From positions 186,001-250,000 of the forward strand of contig NZ_CP156079.1 of the NCBI RefSeq assembly GCF_040892545.1: DNA of 64,000 nt, given 5' to 3'. Origin of the DNA: Paracidovorax avenae (GTDB lineage: Bacteria; Pseudomonadota; Gammaproteobacteria; Burkholderiales; Burkholderiaceae_C). The translations under genes and the position numbers were made by a program. This document shows positions 52,238 through 62,233 of this stretch, piece after piece. Each line of letters begins with the position of its first letter. The first letter of the stretch is position 1. The notes under the pieces are model-generated. The model was not told where the DNA came from, searched no databases, and was given only the letters and a program-made list of their open reading frames with translations.

Positions 52238-53605
52238 CTAGGCGGTGGCCGGTACCGGGTGCAGGGCGGCCTGCCGCTGCGCCAGCCAGAACACGGGCAG
52301 CGCGAGGACGGCGCAACCCGCCAGCAGCGCGAAGGCGAGGCCGAACCGGCCCTGCGCGCCCACCACGCTGTTGGCGATGGCCGGGCTCAGCGAGGCACCG
52401 ACGCCCTGCAGGGTCATGACCAGCCCGAGGGCGGTGTTGTAGCGGCCGCTGCCGCGCACGTAGCGCTCCACCATCAGGGGGGTGGCCACGCCCAGGGCGC
52501 CGGCCGCGACGCCGTCGAGGATCTGCACGGGAATGTTGGCCCAGGCATCGGGAATCGCCCAGGCCAGGATGCCGCGCACGGGCAGCGCGAGGATGGCGAT
52601 GTAGATGAACACCTGCAGGTCGAGGCGGCGGCTGCGCGACACCCACAGCGCCACCGGCACCATGGTGAGCTGCGCGACGACGATGGCGATGCCGGTCCAC
52701 AGCAGTGGAGCGGAATCGGGCACCGTGGCCGCCAGCCGCTGGTTGAGCAGCGGCAGCATGGCCGCGTTGCCCAGGTGGAAGAGCGCGCAGGCCAGCCCGA
52801 ACAGCCAGAGCGCGCGGTGCGACAGGAAGGCGCGCCAGCCTTCTGGGGCGGCCGTGGCGCCGGCGGATGCGGCGGCCGGGGCCGCCTGTGCCGTGTCCAT
52901 GCGCGCGGCCTCCGGGGCCGGCTCGCCGCCGCGGGCCGCCACATGGTCGATGTCGCGGTCGCGGATGGCCATCAGGCAGGCCAGCGCGCCCACGGCCATG
53001 GCCGTCATGACGACCAGCATCCAGGGCGCACCGAGCCAGTGTGCGAAGGCCGCCGCGCCCAGCGCGGAAACGATGTTGCCGGCATGGCTGTAGGCCTCGT
53101 TGCGGCCGGTCTGGTGGCGCAGGCCCTGGCTGCGTGCCAGGCCCAGCGTCAGGGCCGCGAGCCCGGCGGCCAGCAGCGCGCCGGCCACGCCGGTGAGCAC
53201 CTGCGACAGCACCAGCATGGCCGGCGACCGCGTGCCGAAGGCGATCGCGCTCGCGGCCAGGATGGCCAGCGCGGCGATGGCGACCAGCATCCGCTTGGCG
53301 TGGATGCGGTCCGCCCAGGCGCCGGCCAGGGGCGTGGCCAGCATGCCGGCCAGCCCACCGGCCGACATCACGATGCCGATCATGGTCTGGTCGATGCGCT
53401 GGGTCTGCAGGTAGGTGGCGAGGAACGGACCGAGCCCGTCGCGCACGTCCGCCATGAAGAACGCCATCCAGGCCAGGGCCGTGAGGGAGGCCCCGGCGGC
53501 CACCGGCGCGTTCCCGCCGGCAGACCGTTTTTCCTGGGGGGCCGGGCCTCCGAACAGCGGGGAGGGGGCGGTGTCTGCGATGGCGGGGTGCGCGGCGGTG
53601 GTCAT
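52238..53605 (-). CDS. MFS transporter, uncharacterised
   Basis: A 455-aa major facilitator with about 12 spans. A hydrophilic N-terminal tail of about 40 residues and a long Ala-rich central loop (about 215-250) flank the two halves. The MFS loop motif appears as GAWADRIHAKR. The second half carries LDGVAAGALGVATPLMVERYVRGSGRYNTALGL, which resembles drug-efflux or sugar-phosphate-like MFS members. It starts 4 bp before the stop of the 184-aa repeat protein gene, so translation is tightly coupled to that pair. Export of a compound handled by the same operon is a reasonable guess; no substrate can be named. Confidence 0.88.
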   Translation of the reverse strand: MTTAAHPAIADTAPSPLFGGPAPQEKRSAGGNAPVAAGASLTALAWMAFFMADVRDGLGPFLATYLQTQRIDQTMIGIVMSAGGLAGMLATPLAGAWADRIHAKRMLVAIAALAILAASAIAFGTRSPAMLVLSQVLTGVAGALLAAGLAALTLGLARSQGLRHQTGRNEAYSHAGNIVSALGAAAFAHWLGAPWMLVVMTAMAVGALACLMAIRDRDIDHVAARGGEPAPEAARMDTAQAAPAAASAGATAAPEGWRAFLSHRALWLFGLACALFHLGNAAMLPLLNQRLAATVPDSAPLLWTGIAIVVAQLTMVPVALWVSRSRRLDLQVFIYIAILALPVRGILAWAIPDAWANIPVQILDGVAAGALGVATPLMVERYVRGSGRYNTALGLVMTLQGVGASLSPAIANSVVGAQGRFGLAFALLAGCAVLALPVFWLAQRQAALHPVPATA

Positions 53606-53609
53606 GGTG

Positions 53610-54164
53610 TCACCCGTGGCGGGGTTGGGCGGGAAGGGGCTTGCCGTTGACGGTGCGGGCCTCGATCACATGGCCCTGCGCGCCGCGCAGCGGCCGGGCG
53701 GGACCGGTGGCATCGACCGCGTCGCCGGGCTGCAGCTGCAGCGCCGCATAGCCTTCGGGGCGCAGGTGGATGAAGTCGCCGGTGTCCAGCACCACGCCGT
53801 TGGGCTCGCCGTGGCGGGCGTGGTGGATGCGCGCCACGCGGCCTTCGGCGCGGCGCACGGCCTCTTCCGGCGCGGCGGGCTCGCCGTCGATCGACACCAG
53901 CCGCTCGAAGACATAGATCTCGTGCGCAGCCTCGCCGTGCCGCGGGGGCGCGGCCACGCTGCCCTCGAGCACGATGGCCTGGCCGGGCTTCAGGGCTTCG
54001 GCGGCACGCACGGCGCGCTCGTCATGCTTGCCGAAGGTGAACTGCGCGGGGACGCCGTCCACGTCGATGAGCACGCCTTCCACCTCGCCGCGAGGGCTGT
54101 GGAGCAGGTGCTGGAAGCGGCCCTCGAGGGACCAGACTTCCACGGTTTCATGGGGTTGGGTCAT
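53610..54164 (-). CDS. 184-aa protein with two OB-like repeats, uncharacterised
   Basis: A cytosolic-looking protein with no signal peptide or membrane span. It holds two copies of a module at about residues 14-93 and 107-173. Each runs as G-x-V/F, a strand, a G-E-x-x-G-hydrophobic-x-L/I turn, a short strand, L-x-P-G-x-A/V, and a closing strand. The copies read EGRFQHLLHSPRGEVEGVLI and EGRVARIHHARHGEPNGVVL at their starts. The same module appears twice in the secreted protein encoded 31 bp upstream. The pattern suggests a small beta barrel. I do not recognise a named family. It is followed 4 bp later by an MFS transporter gene. Confidence 0.75.
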   Translation of the reverse strand: MTQPHETVEVWSLEGRFQHLLHSPRGEVEGVLIDVDGVPAQFTFGKHDERAVRAAEALKPGQAIVLEGSVAAPPRHGEAAHEIYVFERLVSIDGEPAAPEEAVRRAEGRVARIHHARHGEPNGVVLDTGDFIHLRPEGYAALQLQPGDAVDATGPARPLRGAQGHVIEARTVNGKPLPAQPRHG

Positions 54165-54195
54165 ACGGGTTTCCTGTGGGTGAAAAAGAGAGGGA

Positions 54196-54921
54196 TCAGG
54201 GCATGCGCGGCGGGCCGCCGGCCGGGCCGCGGAACACTTCCTGCAGCGTGCTGGCGGAGGAGCCGAGCTGCGTGGCTTCCAGCGCCGTGCCCAGCGTGTT
54301 GCGCGTGCCCCAGCCGCGGGCCGAGACGGTGGCGCCGGTCTGCAGCAGGTTGCCGATGGACGCGGCCACGTGCGGCGGGAAGCGGACGATCACGCCGTTG
54401 TCGAGCAGCAGGCCGTGCGCGTCGCCGCGGGTGTTGAGCAGGACGGCGGCCACGCGGCCGTCGGTCTGCAGTTCGACCAGGGCCGGGCGCTGCGGCGGGG
54501 CAGGGGGCATCTGGCCCGGGGACGGCGGCGTGTCCTGGACGGTGCGGCCCTGCGAACTGATCGCGCTGATGCGCAGCACGGGCACGCCGGAATAGTGCCA
54601 GCCGGCCACGTCCACGGCGTCGCCTGCGCGCAGCCAGGATGTCAGGGTATCGGACAGGTGCGGCGGGAAAGCGACCTGCGTGCCGTCCTGCAGCAGCAGG
54701 CCGTCGGCTTCGCCGTTGGGGTTGAGCAGCCAGCGCTGAACGGCGCCGCTGTGCGAGGCCTGCTCCACGGCGGCCGGCTGGCCGATCGGGCCGGGTGGCT
54801 GGCCTGCCACGGGGGGCGGCGGAACGGCGCCGGGGGCCGGGGGGGCGGGCTGGGCCTGTGCTCCGGCACAGGCGAGCAGGAGGGCGGCGAGGCCGGCGCG
54901 GGTCAGGGTATTCAGTCGCAT
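54196..54921 (-). CDS. 241-aa secreted protein with two OB-like repeats, uncharacterised
   Basis: An exported protein with a signal peptide at about residues 1-23 (LTRAGLAALLLACAGAQAQ), a Pro-rich linker (24-50), a repeat at about 58-122, a second Pro-rich linker (131-145) and a repeat at about 153-220. The repeats share the core NPNGEADGLLLQDGTQVAFP and NTRGDAHGLLLDNGVIVRFP, then L-x-x-G-x-x-V-x-x-x-G-W. The next gene encodes a cytosolic protein with the same module. GAAGGAG precedes the ATG. A near-consensus sigma-54 promoter lies 35-50 bp before the start, and an NtrC-type regulator gene is next upstream. The function is unknown. Confidence 0.8.
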   Translation of the reverse strand: MRLNTLTRAGLAALLLACAGAQAQPAPPAPGAVPPPPVAGQPPGPIGQPAAVEQASHSGAVQRWLLNPNGEADGLLLQDGTQVAFPPHLSDTLTSWLRAGDAVDVAGWHYSGVPVLRISAISSQGRTVQDTPPSPGQMPPAPPQRPALVELQTDGRVAAVLLNTRGDAHGLLLDNGVIVRFPPHVAASIGNLLQTGATVSARGWGTRNTLGTALEATQLGSSASTLQEVFRGPAGGPPRMP

Positions 54922-54955
54922 GGCAGAACTCCTTCTGGTGGTGGAGTCCTGGTAT

Positions 54956-54971
54956 CTCAAGAGACGTGCCA
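54956..54971 (-). promoter_or_regulatory. sigma-54 (-24/-12) promoter
   Basis: On the minus strand TGGCACG-N4-TTGAG fits the sigma-54 consensus TGGCACG-N4-TTGCW, with correct spacing and only the -12 C replaced. Transcription would start about 20 bp before the ATG at 54921. The divergence from consensus at -12 lowers certainty, but the adjacent NtrC-type regulator with an intact GAFTGA loop supports it. Confidence 0.65.
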
Positions 54972-55082
54972 GCATGGAATGCCTTATGAATCAACGGCTT
55001 GCATGAATTCTGCGGGCCGCCGCGTGCATGGCGGGACGACACCTTGTCCGGATTCGCGACATCGCCGGTGCCTCCATCCGTC

Positions 55083-56443
<1,361 letters not shown>

Positions 56444-56459
<16 letters not shown>

Positions 56460-57931
56460 GGCAGCTCCAGGAGGAAGCGGGCGCCGCCGCCTTCGCGCGG
56501 CGCGTAGTGCAGGTCTCCCCCGTGCGCCAGCGCCACCTCGCGCGCCAGGGCCAGGCCCAGGCCGTTGCCGTCGGTGCGGCCGGTGGCGAAGGGCTCGAAG
56601 AGCTGGGCGCGCAATGCTTCGGGCACGCCCGGGCCGTCGTCCTCCACGGCGATCACGCACAGGGAACGGGCGGCATCCACCTGGGCCGAGAGCACGGCCT
56701 CGCCCCCCTGCGGCGCATGGCGCACGGCGTTGTCCAGCAGGTTGTCGATGGCGCGTGCCGCGTGCACGGGGTCGAAGACGGCCGTGGCCGGCGCATCGCC
56801 GCGCAGCGACAGGCGCACGCCCCGGGCCTCGGCCGCGGCCCGGGCGGTGTCCAGCCGCTCCTGCAGCCAGGCGGGCAGGTCCACCGGGTGGGGTTCGAGC
56901 TGCAGGGGCTGCACCAGGGTCAGCAGGCTTTGCACCAGGCCTTCCAGCCGGTCGATCTGCGTGCCGATGGCGGCCAGGGCGTCGGCATGGCGGGCGGGAG
57001 GCGCCGCCAGGGCGTTGTCGGCCTTCAGCCGCATGGCGGCGATGGGGTTGCGGATTTCGTGCGCCACCGAGGCCGTCATGCGGCCCAGGGCCGTGAGGCG
57101 CATGTCGCGGTGCTGCTGGGCGAGCGCTTCGCGCAGGCGCTCGCGCGCTTCCTGCAGCCGGGTGCCGAAGCTGTTGAAGCCATCCACGATGCGGTCGAGT
57201 TCCCGGATGCCGGTGCGCTCCAGCACGGGGACGGTGTCGCCCCCGGCCTGCGCCAGGGCGTCCTCCATGCGCTGCACCTGCCGCAGGCCGCGCTGCAGCA
57301 TCCAACCGAGCCAGGCGCCCGACACCACCACCAGCAGGGCCAGGATGGCGATGCCCGCGCGCAGGCTGTCCTGCGCGGCGATGGCGCCGGCATGCACGCG
57401 GGTCATGGTCCAGACGGCCGTGTCCGGATGCGCGGACAGCGGGCAGGCCGCCACGATGAGCACCTCGCGGCTGCCGCGCACCAGGTTCACCAGCGGCTGG
57501 CGCCCGGCGCTGGACTGCCGCGCCATCTCCACGATGAGCGGCTCCTCGGCGGAGGGCACGTCGCTCTTCACGCCGCTGCCCTCGTAGGTGGGGTAGGCAT
57601 AAGCCAGCATGCCGCCGGCGGCGCTCCAGACGCCGCCTTCGACGCGCGGCGCCTCCAGCAGCACCATGTGCAGCAGCACCCGCAGCAGGTCCTCGCGCGG
57701 GGCGTCGGCCGCCACGTCGGGCACGGACTGGGCGTAGCGGGCGGCGACGTCGGCGCAGGCCTGGGCCACGCGGGTGCGCCCGGCGGCGACCTGCGCGCCC
57801 GAGCCCGACTGGTAGAGCACCGTGAGAACGACCGCCACCAGGGCGCAGGCGCCCAGCAGCAGGGTCCAGAAAAGGGTGAGTTGGATACGCAGGGAGCGCA
57901 CGGGGGATCCGCGGGTGGGAGACGTGCGCAT
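56444..57931 (-). CDS. membrane histidine kinase
   Basis: A 495-aa sensor kinase. One membrane span lies at about residues 14-38, then a periplasmic sensing region of about 150 residues, a second span near 190-212, and a HAMP-like linker. The dimerisation helix carries the phospho-His in TASVAHEIRNPIAAMRLKADNAL. The ATP-binding domain shows DNLLDNAVRHAPQGG (N box), VEDDGPGVPEAL (G1) and TDGNGLGLALAREVALAHGGD (G2). It pairs with the NtrC-type regulator whose gene overlaps it by 16 bp. The periplasmic signal is unknown; no known ligand-binding motif is evident. Confidence 0.94.
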
Positions 57932-58009
57932 CCTACGGTGCCACGGATGAGCCGGCGGTAGGAGAGCAGCCCATCCGTCCGCCCCGGAGCCGGGCCGGTC
58001 CGGGCGGGA

Positions 58010-59074
58010 TCAGGCCGCTTCGGGGTAGAACAGCTTGCGCGTGGGCACCGGCGCCACGGCGCGGCCGATGGCGGCGATGTGGTCCGGCGTGGTGCCGCAG
58101 CAGCCGCCCACGATGTTCACCAGGCCCTCGGCGGCGAACTCGTGCACCAGGCGGCTGGTGACCTCGGGCGTCTCGTCGAAGCCGGTGTCGCTCATGGGGT
58201 TGGGCAGGCCGGCGTTGGGGTAGCAGCTGATGAAGGTGTCTTCCGCCACCCGGTTCAGTTCCTGGATGTAGGGGCGCATCAGCGTGGCACCCAGGGCGCA
58301 GTTCAGGCCGATGGCCAGCGGCCGGGCGTGGCGCACGCTGTGCCAGAAGGCCGTCACGGTCTGGCCGGAGAGGATGCGGCCGGAGGCATCGGTGACGGTG
58401 CCGCTGATGATGAGCGGCAGGCGCTCGCCGCTCGCCTCGAAGTATTCGTCGATGGCGAAGAGCGCGGCCTTGGCGTTGAGCGTGTCGAAGATGGTTTCCA
58501 CCAGCAGCACGTCGGCCCCGCCCTCGACCAGCGCCTGGGTCTGCTCGTAGTACGCGGCACGTAGTTGCTCGAAATCGACGTTGCGTGCGCCGGGGTCGTT
58601 CACGTCCGGGCTGATGCTCGCTGTCTTGGGCGTGGGCCCGAGCGCACCGGCCACGAAACGCGGCTTGTCGGGCGTGGAATATTTGTCGCAGGCGGCGCGC
58701 GCCAGCCGGGCCGAGGCGAGGTTCATCTCGCGCGCCAGGTCGGCCATGTGGTAGTCCTCCTGCGCGATCGTGGTGGCGCCGAAGGTGTTGGTTTCGATCA
58801 GGTCGGCGCCTGCGGCCAGGTAGCGCTCGTGGATGTCGCGGATCACGTCGGGCCGCGTGAGCGACAGCAGCTCGTTGTTGCCTTTCACGTCCCGCGGGAA
58901 ATCCTTGAACCGCTCGCCCGCGCCGTCGGGGCCGCTGTAGCCCTCGCCGCGGTACTGGGCCTCGCCCAGCTTGAAGCGCTGGATCATGGTGCCCATGGCG
59001 CCGTCGAGGATGGCGATGCGTTCGGCCAGGATGCCAGGCAGTTGCCGGGCGCGGGTGTAGTGGAGCGGTTGCAT
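58010..59074 (-). CDS. homocysteine S-methyltransferase, N-terminal MetH half
   Basis: A 354-aa protein equal to the homocysteine-binding domain of cobalamin-dependent methionine synthase. It opens with [25 protein letters not shown]. It has the [17 protein letters not shown] block and the zinc ligands in [13 protein letters not shown] and [16 protein letters not shown]. The folate, cobalamin and activation domains of MetH are missing. Split MetH is known in Comamonadaceae and relatives, where a second gene supplies the rest; that gene is not in this window. The gene lies 79 bp after the histidine kinase gene start and has no link to it. Alternatively it could be a stand-alone enzyme using another methyl donor. 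Confidence 0.9.
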   Translation of the reverse strand: MQPLHYTRARQLPGILAERIAILDGAMGTMIQRFKLGEAQYRGEGYSGPDGAGERFKDFPRDVKGNNELLSLTRPDVIRDIHERYLAAGADLIETNTFGATTIAQEDYHMADLAREMNLASARLARAACDKYSTPDKPRFVAGALGPTPKTASISPDVNDPGARNVDFEQLRAAYYEQTQALVEGGADVLLVETIFDTLNAKAALFAIDEYFEASGERLPLIISGTVTDASGRILSGQTVTAFWHSVRHARPLAIGLNCALGATLMRPYIQELNRVAEDTFISCYPNAGLPNPMSDTGFDETPEVTSRLVHEFAAEGLVNIVGGCCGTTPDHIAAIGRAVAPVPTRKLFYPEAA

Positions 59075-59140
59075 AAGCCTCCATTGTAGAAAGTGCGCTC
59101 CGCAACCCGGCCTGTCCGGGCCGGTTCTGCCCCTTGCCCT

Positions 59141-59503
59141 TTATTCCGCCATGGCTTTGCACAGGGCCGCCATGCTCTTCTGGCCTTCGGGTTTCCTGGC
59201 TTCCTGCATCTGGTCGCGCCGGGCGTCTGCCACGGCGGAGGCAAACGCCGGACTCTTGCGGTATTCGGTCACCTGGGGCGGCAGCGATGCCAGATTGGCC
59301 TGCCAGTTCTTGTCGATCTTCCTGGCAAGGTCCGGGTGCAGCGATGCGCAGTTGGCGACGGTGGCCGCATCGGTCACATGCAGCTGGCGCTCCATCGCTG
59401 CCTGCATGTCTTTCTGGGTGATCTGGTTCGCGGGCTTGGGTTGCGCGAGTACCGGCACGCTGAAGACGACAGCGGCGAAAGCGATGAAGGGTGCGATTTT
59501 CAT
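59141..59503 (-). CDS. small secreted protein, uncharacterised
   Basis: A 120-aa exported protein with a signal peptide at about residues 1-21 (MKIAPFIAFAAVVFSVPVLAQ). The mature part is helical and charged, with DMQAAMERQLHVTDAATVANCASLHPDLARKIDKNWQANL and a second Cys near the end (MAALCKAMAE). The two cysteines could form a disulfide. An in-frame ATG nine bases earlier (59512) is also possible. It stands between the MetH-half and LysR genes on the same strand. I do not recognise the family, but the signal peptide and codon use look real. Confidence 0.7.
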   Translation of the reverse strand: MKIAPFIAFAAVVFSVPVLAQPKPANQITQKDMQAAMERQLHVTDAATVANCASLHPDLARKIDKNWQANLASLPPQVTEYRKSPAFASAVADARRDQMQEARKPEGQKSMAALCKAMAE

Positions 59504-59536
59504 GGCTGGCATTTGGGTGGGAGGGGACGCCGTCTG

Positions 59537-60445
59537 TCAGGAATCCTCGGAGGCCGGACGGTGCTGCTGCGAAGCGGCGGATGCCACGTCCAGAAACGCC
59601 TGCAGCGCCGGATTCGTGCCCTCTTCATGCCAGGCCAGCACCCCCACCGTGGGGTGCTCCAGGTGGGCGATGGGCATGAAGCGCACGCCCTGCACGGCGG
59701 CCTGCGCCATCGAGGCCGGCACCAGTGCCACGCCCATGCGCATGGCGACCAGCGCCACCACCGTCAGCCACTGGCGCGCGGCGTGGCGCGTGTGCGGATG
59801 GATGCCGGCGCGGTGGAAGAGGGCGATCACGTTGTCGTGGTTGGCCGGCGCCACGTCGCGCGCGAACATCACGAAGGTTTCCCCGGCCAGGGCGTGCAGG
59901 TCCACCGGCGCCGTGCCGGCCAGGGCGTGCCCCTGGGGCAGGCAGGCCACGAAGTGGTCGTGCGCCAGCGGCAGGCAGCGCAGGGGCGCGGGCACCACGC
60001 TGGCGTTGATGAAGCCGGCATGCAGTTGCCGGTGCAGCAATGCTTCGGTCTGCTCGCCCGAGGACATCTCGCGCAGGTGCACCTCGATGCCCGGCGCTCG
60101 CTCGCCGAAGGCCCGCACGATGGCCGGCATGTCGCGATAGACCATGGAGCCGGTGAAGCCGATGTCCAGCCGGCCGCGCCGGCCGGCGGCGACGGCCCGC
60201 GCCGTGTCGCCCGCCCGCGCCACGCGGTCCAGCACCACGCGCGCCTCCGCGAGGTAGGCCGCGCCCGCGGGCGTGAGCGCCACGTGCTTGCTGCTGCGGT
60301 CGAAGAGCTTCACGCCCAGCTCGTCCTCCAGTGCCTTGATGCCCGAGCTGAGCGGCGGCTGCGTGATGGCCAGCCGCTCCGCCGCGCGGCCGAAATGCAG
60401 CTCTTCGGCCAGCACGGTGAAGTAGCGCAGCAGGTGCAGTTTCAT
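59537..60445 (-). CDS. LysR-family transcriptional regulator
   Basis: A 302-aa LysR-type regulator. The helix-turn-helix is at residues 3-60 (LHLLRYFTVLAEELHFGRAAERLAITQPPLSSGIKALEDELG), and an effector domain follows with RRGRLDIGFTGSMVYRDMPAIVRAF. The PLSSGIKALEDELG form is seen in CatR/BenM-like members that sense aromatic or acyl compounds. The ATG at 60445 was chosen because MKLHLLRYF is the usual family start; in-frame ATGs lie just upstream. It follows the acyl-CoA dehydrogenase gene on the same strand across a gap that holds a 103-bp inverted-repeat element. Confidence 0.91.
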   Translation of the reverse strand: MKLHLLRYFTVLAEELHFGRAAERLAITQPPLSSGIKALEDELGVKLFDRSSKHVALTPAGAAYLAEARVVLDRVARAGDTARAVAAGRRGRLDIGFTGSMVYRDMPAIVRAFGERAPGIEVHLREMSSGEQTEALLHRQLHAGFINASVVPAPLRCLPLAHDHFVACLPQGHALAGTAPVDLHALAGETFVMFARDVAPANHDNVIALFHRAGIHPHTRHAARQWLTVVALVAMRMGVALVPASMAQAAVQGVRFMPIAHLEHPTVGVLAWHEEGTNPALQAFLDVASAASQQHRPASEDS

Positions 60446-60490
60446 GCGGGGCATCATGCCAGCCGCCGCGGGCCCGGCGATCCGGTGCGC

Positions 60491-60510
60491 GGAAGCGGCG
60501 CAGCCGCTCA
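60491..60510. repeat. interspersed hairpin repeat, copy 1 (interrupted)
   Basis: GGAAGCGGCGCAGCCGCTCA is identical to 63654-63673, and the core also occurs inverted at 47193-47209. The AGCGGC/GCCGCT arms can pair. In the other copies GGGGG follows the CTCA. Here it is displaced to 60617 by the inserted element at 60511-60613. Confidence 0.75.
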
Positions 60511-60613
60511 TACGGATTCGCCTTCAACCGTATAACGTCGTTGGTTCGCCTCGCCGTGCCATAGCATTGTCTTCGGCTTCCCGCCTAGTTATCCGATTGA
60601 AGGCAAACCCGTA
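60511..60613. mobile_element. 103-bp MITE-like element with 25-bp inverted ends
   Basis: The terminal inverted repeats, 60511-60535 and 60589-60613, agree at 21 of 25 positions and begin TACGG. TCA occurs on both sides (60508-60510 and 60614-60616), as expected for a 3-bp target duplication. Removing the element plus one TCA restores the hairpin repeat seen intact at 63654. It carries no gene. The alternative is a pair of facing LysR operators for the gene at 59537-60445. Confidence 0.5.
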
Positions 60614-60623
60614 TCAGGGGATG

Positions 60624-61790
60624 TCAATACGACTTCGGCAGGCCCAGCACCTTCTCGGCGATGAAGCACAGGATCAGTTGCGGGCTCACGGGCGCGAGGC
60701 GCGGGATCCACGATTCGCGCAGGTAGCGCTCCACGTGGTATTCCCTGGCGTAGCCCATGCCGCCATGGGTGAGGATGGCGCGCTCGCAGGCGTGGTAGCA
60801 GGCCTCGGCCGAGAGGTATTTGGCGGCGTTGGCCTCGGCGCCGCAGGGCTGGTGCCGGTCGTAGAGCCAGGCGGCCTTCTGCACCATGAGGTGCGCGGCC
60901 TCCAGCTCCATCCACGACTGCGCCAGCGGATGCTGGATGCCCTGGTTCTGCCCGATGGGGCGGCCGAACACCTCGCGCTCCTGCGCGTAGCCGGCCGCGC
61001 GCGCCAGGGCTGCACGGCCCAGGCCCACGGCCTCGCTGGCGATCAGGATGCGCTCGGGGTTGAGGCCGTGCAGGATGTACTGGAAGCCCTTGCCTTCCTC
61101 GCCCACGCGGTCTTCCACGGGGATGCGCAGGCCGTCGATGAACACCTGGTTGGAGTCCACGCACTTGCGGCCGAGCTTCTCGATCTCGCGCACTTCCACC
61201 GTGCTGCGGTCCAGGTCGGTGTAGAAGAGGCTCAGGCCCTCGGTGCCGCTGCATTCCTCCACCGGCGTGGTGCGCGCCAGCAGCAGGATCTTGCTGGCCA
61301 CCTGCGCGGTGCTGATCCAGACCTTCTGGCCGTGCACCACGTAGTGGTCGCCCTGCCGCACGGCGCGGGTCTTGAGCTTGAGTGTGTTCAGGCCCGTATT
61401 GGGCTCGGTCACGCCGAAGCAGGCCTTGTCGCGGCCCTGGATCAGCGGCGGCAGCCAGCGCGCCTTCTGCTCTTCGGTGCCGAATACCACCACCGGGTGC
61501 AGCCCGAAGATGTTCATGTGCACGGCCGACGCACCCGACAGGCCCGCGCCGGTGGCCGAGATGGTGTGCATCATCAGCGCAGCCTCGCTGATGCCCAGGC
61601 CGGCGCCGCCATAGGCTTCGGGCATGGCGATGCCCAGCCAGCCGGCATCGGCGAGTGCCTGGTGGAAGTCGTGCGGGAAGCCGCCTTCGCGGTCCTTCGC
61701 GAGCCAGTAGTCGGCATCGAACGGTGCGCAGACGCGCTCGATGGCATGGCGGATCTGCTCCTGTTCCGGCGGGAGGGCGAAGTCCATCAT
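60624..61790 (-). CDS. acyl-CoA dehydrogenase
   Basis: A 388-aa FAD-dependent acyl-CoA dehydrogenase. It opens with MMDFALPPEQEQIRHAIERVC. The flavin and substrate regions are visible in CFGVTEPNTGLNTLKLKTRA, VHGQKVWISTAQVASKILLLART and MGYAREYHVERYLRESWIPRLAPVSPQLILCFIAEKVLGLP near the end. It overlaps the cupin gene by 4 bp (61787-61790), so translation is coupled. In this operon it probably oxidises an acyl-CoA formed by the adjacent CoA-transferase. The chain length or structure of the substrate cannot be read. Confidence 0.92.
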   Translation of the reverse strand: MMDFALPPEQEQIRHAIERVCAPFDADYWLAKDREGGFPHDFHQALADAGWLGIAMPEAYGGAGLGISEAALMMHTISATGAGLSGASAVHMNIFGLHPVVVFGTEEQKARWLPPLIQGRDKACFGVTEPNTGLNTLKLKTRAVRQGDHYVVHGQKVWISTAQVASKILLLARTTPVEECSGTEGLSLFYTDLDRSTVEVREIEKLGRKCVDSNQVFIDGLRIPVEDRVGEEGKGFQYILHGLNPERILIASEAVGLGRAALARAAGYAQEREVFGRPIGQNQGIQHPLAQSWMELEAAHLMVQKAAWLYDRHQPCGAEANAAKYLSAEACYHACERAILTHGGMGYAREYHVERYLRESWIPRLAPVSPQLILCFIAEKVLGLPKSY

Positions 61791-62233
61791 GCGCCTTTCG
61801 CGGCCGGGCGGATCACCTTGTCGGGCGATTCGCCATAGGGCGGGCTGTAGATCACCAGCAGCTTGACGGGGGTGTCGCTGGTCACGGTGAACACGTGCAT
61901 GCGGTCGGCCGGGAAGAAGCACATGTCGCCCGGCACCATGTCGAAGGCCTCGCCCTCCACCTCGGCACGGGCCGTGCCTTCCAGCAGGTAGCAGGCCTGC
62001 TCGATGCCCGGGTGCGCGTGCGGCAGCGCGCCGCCGCCCTTGTGCAGCGTGCCGAGCAGCACTTCCATCTGGCGCGCACCCACCGTCTCGGGGCCGATGA
62101 GGCGCTGGTTCACGGTGTGGTGGTGGTTGGCGGGCTGGTAGCCGGGCACCTGGGCGGCGCGCACCAGGTAGCGGGAGGGGGCGTCGGGAGTGGTCATGGC
62201 GGTCGTCGTGGGGACTGTCGTGGTGGGAGTCAT
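61787..62233 (-). CDS. cupin-domain protein
   Basis: A 148-aa single-domain cupin. A Thr/Pro-rich lead is followed by the first cupin motif GGGALPHAHPGIEQACYLLEGTARAEVEGE, whose His residues could bind a metal, and the second motif MVPGDMCFFPADRMHVFTVTSD. The start at 62233 follows GGAG and overlaps the CoA-transferase stop by 4 bp; the next in-frame Met at 62197 is also possible. Such cupins act as metal-dependent isomerases, dioxygenases or sensors. Its place between a CoA-transferase and an acyl-CoA dehydrogenase suggests an accessory catalytic step, not defined here. Confidence 0.85.
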   Translation of the reverse strand: MTPTTTVPTTTAMTTPDAPSRYLVRAAQVPGYQPANHHHTVNQRLIGPETVGARQMEVLLGTLHKGGGALPHAHPGIEQACYLLEGTARAEVEGEAFDMVPGDMCFFPADRMHVFTVTSDTPVKLLVIYSPPYGESPDKVIRPAAKGA

